From NCBI GenBank assembly GCA_040375675.1, contig JBEIRY010000009.1:1-39572 (forward strand): a DNA stretch of 39,572 bases. Reading direction: 5' to 3'. The notes beneath the pieces were generated by a model that saw only the letters and a list, made by a program, of their open reading frames with translations, was not told the DNA's origin and made no database searches. Positions 23,740-30,945 of the stretch are shown here, piece by piece; position 1 is the first letter of the stretch, and each line of letters starts with the position of its first letter. The position numbers and the translations under genes are program-made. This DNA comes from CAIUSP01 sp040375675. Lineage in GTDB: Bacteria; Actinomycetota; Thermoleophilia; Solirubrobacterales; 70-9.

Positions 23740-25230
23740 TCAGGCGATCTCTCCGGAATCGATCAAACCGGAGATCAGGTCGATATCTGGTGCCGGAGGT
23801 CGATCCTCGTGCAACTCGGGTACGACTCTCCTCACGGCCTCGTGAAGTCCGGCGACCTTAACGCCGGGCTGACCGGGGTCTAGATCGAGTGCCTGGCAGG
23901 AGCAAAGGATTTCGCATGAGAGAACCGAAGTCAGGCGATCCACCGCCTGCATAGTCAAATCGGCTGCAGTCATCCCCATCGAAACGTGATCTTCCTGGTT
24001 GTCAGAGGTCGGAACGCTGTCGATGCTCACCGGTGTTGCAAGGGCGCGAAGCTCCGAGACGAGCGCCGCAGCCGTGTACTGAACGATCATCAGTCCACTC
24101 GATGGACCTGGCTCCTTACTCAGGAACGCAGGAAGATCACGGTTGGTAGAAGGCGAAACCAGGCGGAAGGTTCGCCGCTCGGAGATCGAAGCCATATCTG
24201 CAAGCGCAAGCCGCAGAGCGTCGAAGGCAGATGCCAGCGCCTGGCCATGGAAGTTCCCGGCCGAGACCACCTGATCGGGATCTTCGAGGACCAGCGGATT
24301 ATCAGTTACCGAGATCAACTCGCGATCGACAACCGAGGCAAAGAACTCGAGAGCGTCACGGGCAGCTCCATGGACTTGCGGTGCGCAGCGCAGCGAGTAG
24401 GCGTCTTGAGTGCTGCCATCGTCTCCTGGATGCACGCGGGCTGATCCCTCCAGGGCCGAGAGGATCGCTGCCGCGCTTTCGATCTGCCCAGGGTGCGGGC
24501 GCAATGCGTGAGCGCGGGGATCGAACGCTGCTTCGGCTCCCCTGAGTGCGTCGACGGTGGATGCGGCAGCAAGGTCGCAGAGATCGAAGAGACTCCTCGT
24601 CTGCTCGAGGACGTGAGCGGCCACAGAAGCCATGAAATGGGTTCCGTTGATCAGCGCCAGCCCCTCCTTTGCCTCGAGTACGAGAGGTTCCCAGCCGAGC
24701 GCCTCGACCAATTCAGATCCGGGGACTATCTGGCCCTCAGGGTTCTTGACCTCACCTTCCCCTAGCAAGGGGAGAAACGCATGAGCCGACGGGGCCAAAT
24801 CACCGCTCGCTCCAAGTGAACCGGTTCGTGGCACGACCGGCACCCAATCTGAATCCAGCAGCTCGACCAAACGCTCACAAACAACAGGCCGGATTCCCGA
24901 GTAGCCGCGGGCGAGCGAACTGAGTCTGACCGCAATTGCGCCACGGACGATCTCGTCAGGCAGGTGAGAGCCGACCCCGGCGGCATGACTGCGGAGCAGG
25001 TTCAACTGGAGATCTGTCAGATACTCCTCCGAGACCTTCTCGCCCGCCAGAGCGCCGAATCCGGTGTTGACGCCGTAGATCGGCTCACCGCCGGCGAGCA
25101 GCCCCTCCAACCGCTCGCGTGAGGCCTGGATGTGCTCCAGCGCAGACGGAGCAAGCTCGACCTGCGCACCGGCACCGACCTCGACCACCTGTGACGGCCT
25201 GATCGAGCCGTCGATCGAGACCGTACTCAT
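23740..25230 (-). CDS. hutH: Histidine ammonia-lyase
   Basis: Deaminates L-histidine to trans-urocanate with an autocatalytically formed MIO electrophile. The 496-residue protein has the A-S-G triad at residues 141-143 in TGSLGASGDLAPSAH, the catalytic Tyr segment IYGVNTGFGAL (Y52), the pocket segment NGTHFMAS and the C-terminal FLSKEPGPSSGLMIVQYTAA and SVPTSDNQEDHVSMG blocks. Length is normal for HutH. Ammonia-lyases for Tyr or Phe share the MIO motif, but the hutU-hutI-hutF neighbours make histidine the substrate. The ATG overlaps the ABC ATPase stop as ATGA. Confidence 0.96.
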   Translation of the reverse strand: MSTVSIDGSIRPSQVVEVGAGAQVELAPSALEHIQASRERLEGLLAGGEPIYGVNTGFGALAGEKVSEEYLTDLQLNLLRSHAAGVGSHLPDEIVRGAIAVRLSSLARGYSGIRPVVCERLVELLDSDWVPVVPRTGSLGASGDLAPSAHAFLPLLGEGEVKNPEGQIVPGSELVEALGWEPLVLEAKEGLALINGTHFMASVAAHVLEQTRSLFDLCDLAAASTVDALRGAEAAFDPRAHALRPHPGQIESAAAILSALEGSARVHPGDDGSTQDAYSLRCAPQVHGAARDALEFFASVVDRELISVTDNPLVLEDPDQVVSAGNFHGQALASAFDALRLALADMASISERRTFRLVSPSTNRDLPAFLSKEPGPSSGLMIVQYTAAALVSELRALATPVSIDSVPTSDNQEDHVSMGMTAADLTMQAVDRLTSVLSCEILCSCQALDLDPGQPGVKVAGLHEAVRRVVPELHEDRPPAPDIDLISGLIDSGEIA

Positions 25231-26021
25231 GGATCGGTGATCTGAGCGATTTCCAGAGACTCTTCGCGAATGCTCTCGAGTACCTCTGCGTACAACTCGC
25301 CGAACTCAGGAGAACCGACCATCTCGTAGCTCCGAGGCCTGGGCAGATCGACCTTGACCTCCTTCTTGATCCGGCCGGGACGATTTGTCATCACGAGGAC
25401 GCGGTCCGATATGTAGACGGCCTCCTCGACGTCGTGGGTGACGAAGAGAACGGTCAGTTTGTGCTGCTCCCATATCTTGGTCAAGAGCTCCTGCATGAGC
25501 TGGCGGGTGAGCGCGTCGAGTGCCCCGAACGGCTCGTCCATCAGGAGTATCTCGGGCCGGTAAGAGAGCGCCCTGGCGATCGCAACCCTCTGCTGCATTC
25601 CGCCCGAGAGCTGGTTCGGGTGCCGGTTTGCGAAGTCCTCGAGGCCGACCAACTTGAGGTGGTCCATCGCCTGCTCGCGCCGTTCACCGGCGGAAATCGA
25701 TTCACCACGAAGTGCGAACTCGACGTTTTCGAGTGCGGTCAACCAGGGAAACAGCGTGTATGACTGGAATACCACGCCGCGATCGCGCCCGGGACCGGTG
25801 ACCGGTTCGCCGTCGACCAGCACTTCCCCCTGGCTGGCCGTCTGCAGACCGGCAGCTATGGAGAGCAGCGTGCTCTTTCCGCAGCCGGAAGTTCCAACCA
25901 AGGTCACGAACTCGTTCTCCGCCAGCGAGATGCTCACATCGTCGAGCGCAAGCACGCTGTGCTCTCTCGTCTCGAAGGTCTTCGAGATTCCGTTCATCTC
26001 GAGTCGCTTTCGCGGGCTCAT
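25227..26021 (-). CDS. ABC transporter ATPase (SsuB/TauB/NrtD type)
   Basis: A 264-residue ATPase: Walker A GTSGCGKST (43-51), Q-loop VVFQSYTLFPWLT, ABC signature LSGGMQQRVAIARAL (138-152), Walker B ILLMDEPFGALD and H-loop VTHDVEEAVY. This pattern is typical of nitrate/sulfonate/taurine-type importers. The start ATG at 26021 overlaps the permease stop (ATGA), so longer upstream in-frame sequence is shadow. It powers the importer formed with the next two upstream genes, and its own stop overlaps hutH, tying uptake to histidine breakdown. Confidence 0.94.
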   Translation of the reverse strand: MSPRKRLEMNGISKTFETREHSVLALDDVSISLAENEFVTLVGTSGCGKSTLLSIAAGLQTASQGEVLVDGEPVTGPGRDRGVVFQSYTLFPWLTALENVEFALRGESISAGERREQAMDHLKLVGLEDFANRHPNQLSGGMQQRVAIARALSYRPEILLMDEPFGALDALTRQLMQELLTKIWEQHKLTVLFVTHDVEEAVYISDRVLVMTNRPGRIKKEVKVDLPRPRSYEMVGSPEFGELYAEVLESIREESLEIAQITDP

Positions 26022-26902
26022 CTTCTCGACTCCGCGTATCTGAACAGTCGCCTGCCGATGAATTTCATCACCTGGTCGGTAATCAGGCCGAGAACTCCAA
26101 GGACGAGGATGTAACCAACGATCGTGTCGGTCTGGAAGAACCGCTGGGCGGTAGTGATCCGGTAACCGAGGCCCGAGGTAGCTGCCACGAGCTCGGCCAG
26201 AACGAGCCAAGTCCAGGCCCAACCGAGGCTGATCCTCATCGAGTCCCAGATCCCCGGTGCGGCAGCGCGGAAGATGATTCGCGAGATGATCGAGCGATCC
26301 TTCATCCCGAGGGTGCGGCCGATGTCCACATAATCGAGCGGAACGCGCTTCGTGTTGTCCATGATCAGAAGCACCTGCTGAAAGAAGGTCCCGATCCAGA
26401 TGATGAGGAATTTCTGAAAGTCCCCGGTTCCAGCCCAGAGGATGGTCAGCGGCACGAATGCGACTACCGGCATGTAACGGACGAAGTCGACCAGCGGCTC
26501 CAAGGCAGCTTCCCAAGAGCGGTAAAGCCCGATCAAGATCCCGATCGGAACGGCCATCGCAGAAGCAATGAGGAATCCGACGGCGATTCGGTAAACGGAA
26601 ATCCCTATGTCCTTCCAGAGATCACCTGAAGCGGCAAGGTCACCGAGCCTGCTGGCTACATCGCTTGGCGAAGGCAGGAAGATCGGATCGACCCATCCGA
26701 GGGATGTCGCGATGATCCAGAGCGCCAGGATCGCCGCGAAAATGCATACGGCTATCGCGATGAACTGAGCGGTCTTGATCCGACCGCCGATCTTCAGCAT
26801 CTCGCTGCTGCGCTCAGAGCGAACGGCCCGGGCACGGGAGCTGCTCGCTCCCGTGCCCTCTGCCGTTACCTCATCCGGCGCTGTCTGCTCCGGAGGAGTC
26901 AC
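26018..26902 (-). CDS. ABC transporter permease (SsuC/TauC type)
   Basis: A 294-residue membrane protein with about six hydrophobic segments and an EAA-type cytoplasmic loop (YVDIGRTLGMKDRSIISRIIFRAA, about residues 195-218), placing it in the binding-protein-dependent permease family. An Ala/Ser/Glu-rich N-terminal tail of about 35 residues precedes the first membrane segment. The start is GTG at 26902, four bases after the substrate-binding protein stop, with GGAAG just upstream; a later ATG at 26797 is possible. It probably works as a homodimer. Confidence 0.92.
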   Translation of the reverse strand: MTPPEQTAPDEVTAEGTGASSSRARAVRSERSSEMLKIGGRIKTAQFIAIAVCIFAAILALWIIATSLGWVDPIFLPSPSDVASRLGDLAASGDLWKDIGISVYRIAVGFLIASAMAVPIGILIGLYRSWEAALEPLVDFVRYMPVVAFVPLTILWAGTGDFQKFLIIWIGTFFQQVLLIMDNTKRVPLDYVDIGRTLGMKDRSIISRIIFRAAAPGIWDSMRISLGWAWTWLVLAELVAATSGLGYRITTAQRFFQTDTIVGYILVLGVLGLITDQVMKFIGRRLFRYAESRR

Positions 26903-26906
26903 TTCC

Positions 26907-27923
26907 TTACTTGCTCGCCTCGTCGACGAACGTGGTGTCGATCAGGCTCTTCGGATCGACGCTTCCTTCGATCAGACCTGCATCCTTGGCGGCGTTGTAC
27001 ACGTCACCAATAGTCTGGTTTGCGAACTCACCGTTGAGCAGATCGGTCATCTCGGCGAGCGTGTAGAACTTCACGCCCTTGAAGGCCGTCTTGAGCGAGC
27101 CTGGATCAGCTCCAACGGACTTCTCGATGATGGCCTGTGCCTCAGCAGGATTGTCGTAGTAGTACTCGACAGCCTCGTTCCAGCTCTTCGCCAAAGCGAC
27201 CAGCTGTCCGGGCCTGCTGTTGATCGTGTCCTCGTTGGTCACGAACACGTCGCTCACGATGCCGGGCTTCTCGCCGGCCGTGTAGAGCAGCTTCGCGTTC
27301 GAGTCCTCATTGAGGGCAGTGGTCAGGTACGGCTCGTAGGTGACCGCGAACGGCACCTTCCCGCTGATGAAGGCGGCACCAGCATCTGCAGCCGGAATCG
27401 GCACAGACTCGATGTCGTCCTTGGTCAGCCCATTCTGGGCGAGCGCGTACGAGAGCAGGATGTCGGAGGTGGTCCCCTCCTCATAGGCGACCTTCTGCCC
27501 CTTCATGGCGGTGACGGACTTTGCGTCCTTACCCGACATGATGGCGTCAGCGGTCGTGCTCTCGTCCTCGAGCAGAACGATCTTGATCGGCAGCCCTGAA
27601 GCGGCAAAGCGCAGCGCAGTGTGCGTTGCGATATTGCTGCCGTCGAGCTTGCCAGCGGCAAATGCCGCATTGATCTGATCATCGGTCGTGAAGTTGGTGA
27701 TCTCCACGTCGACGCCGTTCTTCTCGAAGAACCCCTTCTCCTCGGCGATTCGCCACGGACCGTATCCGAGCCAGGGCTCAATGCCCATGCGGAACGTTCC
27801 GGACTCCGGCGTAGACGGGATATCCCCGTTTCCACTGGAACTGCTCGAACTGCCACAGGCAGCCACGAACAGCGAGACACCGAGCACTGCAAACATGCTC
27901 AGAATCGCTCTCTTCTTGCTCAT
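26907..27923 (-). CDS. ABC substrate-binding lipoprotein (NMT1/THI5-like, SsuA/TauA type)
   Basis: A 338-residue lipoprotein: signal peptide and lipobox LFVAAC with C23 as the lipidated residue, followed by a Ser/Gly linker. The mature domain shows the NMT1/THI5-like fold pattern: FRMGIEPWLGYGPWRIAEEKG, EITNFTTDDQINAAFAAGKLD, then KGQKVAYEEGTTSDILLSYAL and GAAFISGKVPFAVTYEPYL. Relatives bind taurine, alkanesulfonates, nitrate or thiamine-pyrimidine precursors, so the ligand is not fixed by homology; context suggests an imidazole compound. ATG at 27923 follows GAGAGGAGATC, a strong Shine-Dalgarno. It lies 22 bases after the HisD-like gene stop. Confidence 0.92.
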   Translation of the reverse strand: MSKKRAILSMFAVLGVSLFVAACGSSSSSSGNGDIPSTPESGTFRMGIEPWLGYGPWRIAEEKGFFEKNGVDVEITNFTTDDQINAAFAAGKLDGSNIATHTALRFAASGLPIKIVLLEDESTTADAIMSGKDAKSVTAMKGQKVAYEEGTTSDILLSYALAQNGLTKDDIESVPIPAADAGAAFISGKVPFAVTYEPYLTTALNEDSNAKLLYTAGEKPGIVSDVFVTNEDTINSRPGQLVALAKSWNEAVEYYYDNPAEAQAIIEKSVGADPGSLKTAFKGVKFYTLAEMTDLLNGEFANQTIGDVYNAAKDAGLIEGSVDPKSLIDTTFVDEASK

Positions 27924-27945
27924 GATCTCCTCTCTTGTCTTGTTT

Positions 27946-29283
27946 CTATTCACCCTTGCTCCCGGTCCTGGCCTTGATGGCCGCTGCGTGGGCAGGGAAT
28001 CCTTCATGGTCTGCGAGCGCACATACTGAAGCACCCATAGCTTCCAGGGCATGTCGATCGCAACTTGCGATCGACATCTTCTTCTGGAAGGTCTCTGCGG
28101 TGATTCCGCCGGTCACCCGCGCATAGGCTCCGGTCGGCAGCGCAGCGGGTACTCCCGCCACGTAGTTGGCGAGAGATATCGGAGTTCCCTGTCCCAGCAA
28201 TACCTCTCCGGCGTGCTCCATACGGGCCAGAACGGCCTCATCGTCGCGAGTCGCGATCTGCATGTGCTCAGGTGCATAGAGATTCGCCACCTCTGTCGCC
28301 TGATCGAGGTCAGAGACGACGATCGCACCACCGTTGGTTCCAAGCGCAAGCGCCGCGTACTCCCGTCGCCGCTCAGGCAGATCTTTCAGCCTCTCTGCAA
28401 GCCTCGGCTCCGTGGCTGCGATCAGATCCTCTGAGTCGGTGACCAGAAGCGATGAAGAGTCCGGCCCGTGCTCTGCCTCGTTCAGCAGGTCGGCTGCGAG
28501 CAGATCGGGATCGGCCGAGTCATCGGCGATTATCAAACTCTCCGAAGGACCGCAAAGCATCTGCGTGTGACAGCCGCGCAGCTGACAGAGGATCTGAGCG
28601 GCCTGTACCGGAGGACTGCCGGGCCCGACGACCTTGCGAACCTGCGGAATCGTCTCGGTGCCGAGCGCAAGCGCGGCTACGCCCGAAGGGCCGTTTGCGC
28701 GGAAGACATTCGTCAAGCCCAACTCGCGCGCAACGCAGAGCACAGCCGGGTCGACTTCTCCATCTCCTCCAGGAATCGGCGGCACCACCACCGCTATCTC
28801 GGGGACCCCCGCGACAAGCGCCGGAGTTCCGATCTGAACCAGAACCGAAGGGAAGGATCCCTTCCCGCTCGGCACGAAGAGCCCAACACTCGAGATCGCG
28901 GTCACTTTTTCGCCTGCCTCGAGCCCCGGGGCAACCTCGAAGCGCCACTCGCGCTCTCGAGTCAGGTACTGATTGAAGTTCCTGATGTTCTCGATCCCGA
29001 GGCGGATCCCTTCCATGACCTGATCGGAAACCTTGGAAGCGGCTGCCTCGAACTCGTCTTCGCCGACGCGGAGTCGATCAGCGCTGACCTTGCAGCCGTC
29101 GAACCTCTCAAGTGCATCGACCAGAGCCGCGTCGCCGCGCTTGGCAACGTCATCGACCAACTCATTGATCGAGCCCATCAATTTCGGATCGAAGATCGCC
29201 CGCACGCCTCGCTCGAGAAGATCCGCTCGAGCCGACTCGTTCATCTCGGACCACTTGTGCACTGCCATCACCGGCTCAGACAT
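27946..29283 (-). CDS. HisD-family dehydrogenase with altered active site
   Basis: A 445-residue member of the histidinol dehydrogenase family, NAD-dependent enzymes that oxidise an alcohol to an acid in two steps. Family blocks are present (GLFVPSGKGSFPS, ALALGTETIPQVRKVVGPG, CGPSESLIIADD, NLYAPEH), and the catalytic pair E339-H340 and zinc ligands H272 and H432 are kept. The zinc-ligand Gln of HisD is Glu (E269), the ligand Asp is Asn (N373), and the substrate-contacting His of the G-T-N-H segment is Ala (A380). These changes argue against histidinol as substrate. HpsN, which oxidises a sulfonated diol, is a known non-histidinol member. It overlaps the preceding SDR by eight bases. Confidence 0.88.
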   Translation of the reverse strand: MSEPVMAVHKWSEMNESARADLLERGVRAIFDPKLMGSINELVDDVAKRGDAALVDALERFDGCKVSADRLRVGEDEFEAAASKVSDQVMEGIRLGIENIRNFNQYLTREREWRFEVAPGLEAGEKVTAISSVGLFVPSGKGSFPSVLVQIGTPALVAGVPEIAVVVPPIPGGDGEVDPAVLCVARELGLTNVFRANGPSGVAALALGTETIPQVRKVVGPGSPPVQAAQILCQLRGCHTQMLCGPSESLIIADDSADPDLLAADLLNEAEHGPDSSSLLVTDSEDLIAATEPRLAERLKDLPERRREYAALALGTNGGAIVVSDLDQATEVANLYAPEHMQIATRDDEAVLARMEHAGEVLLGQGTPISLANYVAGVPAALPTGAYARVTGGITAETFQKKMSIASCDRHALEAMGASVCALADHEGFPAHAAAIKARTGSKGE

Positions 29284-30019
29284 TTCGTCCTCCAGCGATC
29301 GCTACGACTGAGCCCGTCATGTACGAGGAGCCCGGGTCGAGCAAAAACGCAACCAGGCGGGCGATTTCCTCTGGTTCGCCAAAGCGACCGGCGGGGATGT
29401 CGGCAACGAGTTCTTCGGCTACAGCCGGATCCTTCAAATAGCTCTCGGTCATACGCGTTCTGACATACCCAGGGCAGATTGCGGTTACCGCAACCCGGCG
29501 ATCGGAGAGATCGAGTGCCAGCGACTGGGCCAGCGAGATTGCCGCTGCCTTGGAAGCGTTGTAATCGGCAAAGCCCTTTTCGGCGCGCTCACCGTTGACC
29601 GAGGCATTGATCACGATCGCCCCACCGCCTTCCTCCATCGCCTTGGCGGCCTCACGCGCAAGCACGAATGCGCCAACTACGTTGACATCGAGAACGCGGC
29701 GAAAGTGGTCAGCGCTCAACTCCTGAGCATGCTTGTCCTCGCCGTCCATACCGGCATTGACGAATGCTCCATCCAGCCCGCCGAGAGACTCGACTGCTTC
29801 GGCAACTGCTGCGATCACGGCCGGCTCGTCAGCGGCATCAGCCCAGCCACCCCCGGCAACATCAAGTCCCTTCAGTGCAGCAGTGAGCGTGCTCTCACTG
29901 CTGCCGAGAATCCAAACCCGGGCGCCCAGGTTGCTGAGGTACTCCGCGGTCGCGTGACCAAGTCCGCTGGTTCCACCAGAGACGATCACCCGAAGGCCGC
30001 TGATTCCGGAGGTGGGCAC
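29276..30019 (-). CDS. Short-chain dehydrogenase/reductase between HisB-like and HisD-like genes
   Basis: A 247-residue SDR with cofactor motif SGGTSGLG (14-21), VNAG, Ser in INASVNGERAEKG (S140), Y153 and K157 (ADYNASKAA), then CPGYVRTRM and YMTGSVVAIAGG at the C-terminus. All catalytic residues are present. GTG at 30019 is chosen because it follows the HisB-like stop by two bases; the frame extends upstream into that gene but without a better start. Its tight placement between the HisB-like and HisD-like genes suggests it acts on an intermediate of the same route, such as an alcohol/ketone step. Substrate is unknown. Confidence 0.87.
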   Translation of the reverse strand: MPTSGISGLRVIVSGGTSGLGHATAEYLSNLGARVWILGSSESTLTAALKGLDVAGGGWADAADEPAVIAAVAEAVESLGGLDGAFVNAGMDGEDKHAQELSADHFRRVLDVNVVGAFVLAREAAKAMEEGGGAIVINASVNGERAEKGFADYNASKAAAISLAQSLALDLSDRRVAVTAICPGYVRTRMTESYLKDPAVAEELVADIPAGRFGEPEEIARLVAFLLDPGSSYMTGSVVAIAGGRNV

Positions 30020-30021
30020 GA

Positions 30022-30672
30022 TCAGTCGAGGGTCCCCTTGACCCCAGCGGTCATTCCCGCTCTGCGCGGGTTCTCGCTCAAAGCAGCTCGCAGTGCTCTT
30101 GCGAAGGCGCGGAATCCTGCCTCCCAAGCGTGATGCGGATCACGGCTGCCTTCTCGTAGGTCCAGCTGCACCGTGCAGCGACCGCCCTGAGAGAACCCCT
30201 CGAAGAAGGCAACGAGATCAACGCAGAGCATGTCCTCGACCTGCTCGAGATTCGAAGCCCCGCCGCGGGTAATCAATGCATTCGAGCGGCCTTCGAACGA
30301 GACCTGAGCTTCGGCGCTTGCCTCGTCCATCACCCCGAGGGCGAACCCGTTCGACTCGACACCATCGGGTATCCGATCCCTTATCACCTGAGACGCGGCC
30401 GCGCCAAGCGAGAGACCGATGTCCTCGCAGACGACGTGCATGAGTCGGAAGGTCCTGACCTCGTAGGTTGCGTCCACGACGAAATCGCCGTACCAGCCGA
30501 GCATCTCGAGCATGTGATCGAAAAACGAGATCGTCGTAGCCAGTTTCGGGTCACGGCGCGGGCCGAAATCGAGAGCGGTCTCGATCGCAGCCTCACGGCT
30601 TTCGCGATTGGTGATGTAGCTATCACCTTCACGTACCACCTTCATCCCACTCAAGTCATCGCTCACGGGCAT
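30022..30672 (-). CDS. HisB-family (imidazoleglycerol-phosphate dehydratase-like) paralog lacking metal and phosphate ligands
   Basis: A 216-residue protein that aligns along its length with imidazoleglycerol-phosphate dehydratase: FFDHMLEMLG (H53), CEDIGLSLG (E83), VMDEASAEAQVSFEGR, RDPHHAWEAGFRAFARAL (H180, H181, E184) and a C-terminal KGTL. In the first H-H-x-x-E motif the second His is Val (V80). The ligand His normally before the F-F/F-E segment is Ala (A155). The R-F-G phosphate-side segment reads E-S-N-G, and the terminal S-T-K is G-V-K. A changed, probably unphosphorylated substrate is inferred. It is the first gene of the operon. ATG at 30672 is used; GTG at 30666 has a better-spaced Shine-Dalgarno. 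Confidence 0.83.
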   Translation of the reverse strand: MPVSDDLSGMKVVREGDSYITNRESREAAIETALDFGPRRDPKLATTISFFDHMLEMLGWYGDFVVDATYEVRTFRLMHVVCEDIGLSLGAAASQVIRDRIPDGVESNGFALGVMDEASAEAQVSFEGRSNALITRGGASNLEQVEDMLCVDLVAFFEGFSQGGRCTVQLDLREGSRDPHHAWEAGFRAFARALRAALSENPRRAGMTAGVKGTLD

Positions 30673-30732
30673 CTCCCTCCGAATCGGTCAAAGGACGATC
30701 CCTCGTAGGGTGCCTCATCCATGGCCTCTAGA

Positions 30733-30750
30733 CCGCACCCGAGCGTGCGG
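30733..30750. promoter_or_regulatory. Inverted repeat upstream of the HisB-like operon
   Basis: CCGCAC (30733-30738) and GTGCGG (30745-30750) form an inverted repeat with a six-base spacer, about 60 bases upstream of the operon's first start. It could be an operator or a 5'-UTR hairpin. The rest of the 273-base gap before the P450 gene holds the palindrome at 30784 and no recognisable gene. Confidence 0.4.
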
Positions 30751-30783
30751 AGTCGCTCAGACGAACAGGGAGGAAGAAGACCC

Positions 30784-30795
30784 CGGCAGCTGCCG
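30784..30795. promoter_or_regulatory. 12-bp palindrome in the operon/P450 divergent region
   Basis: CGGCAGCTGCCG is perfectly self-complementary and lies midway between the divergent HisB-like operon and the P450 gene, a plausible shared operator. Confidence 0.3.
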
Positions 30796-30945
30796 ACCAT
30801 GTACGAGATCGAACCCACGATGGGAACCTTCTCGGCTGTCGGAGTCGCTCTTGGGCATTGAGAGGTTTTAGCGCATCTGAGCCGTTCGGGCATTTGAGGG
30901 ACCAACGCTGGGAAGCGACCCCGCACGTGTGCGAGACTCGCCACG

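Noticed and set aside
21704..23845. 713-residue plus-strand open frame
   Set aside because: It is antisense to the phosphotriesterase-like and FMN oxidase genes, has Arg/Pro/Ser-rich low-complexity composition and no domain; it is a high-GC shadow frame.
27946..30672. Treating the HisB-like and HisD-like genes as true biosynthetic hisB/hisD
   Set aside because: Key ligands are substituted in both and the operon is catabolic with an importer; other his biosynthesis genes are absent from the window. A genome check is still needed.
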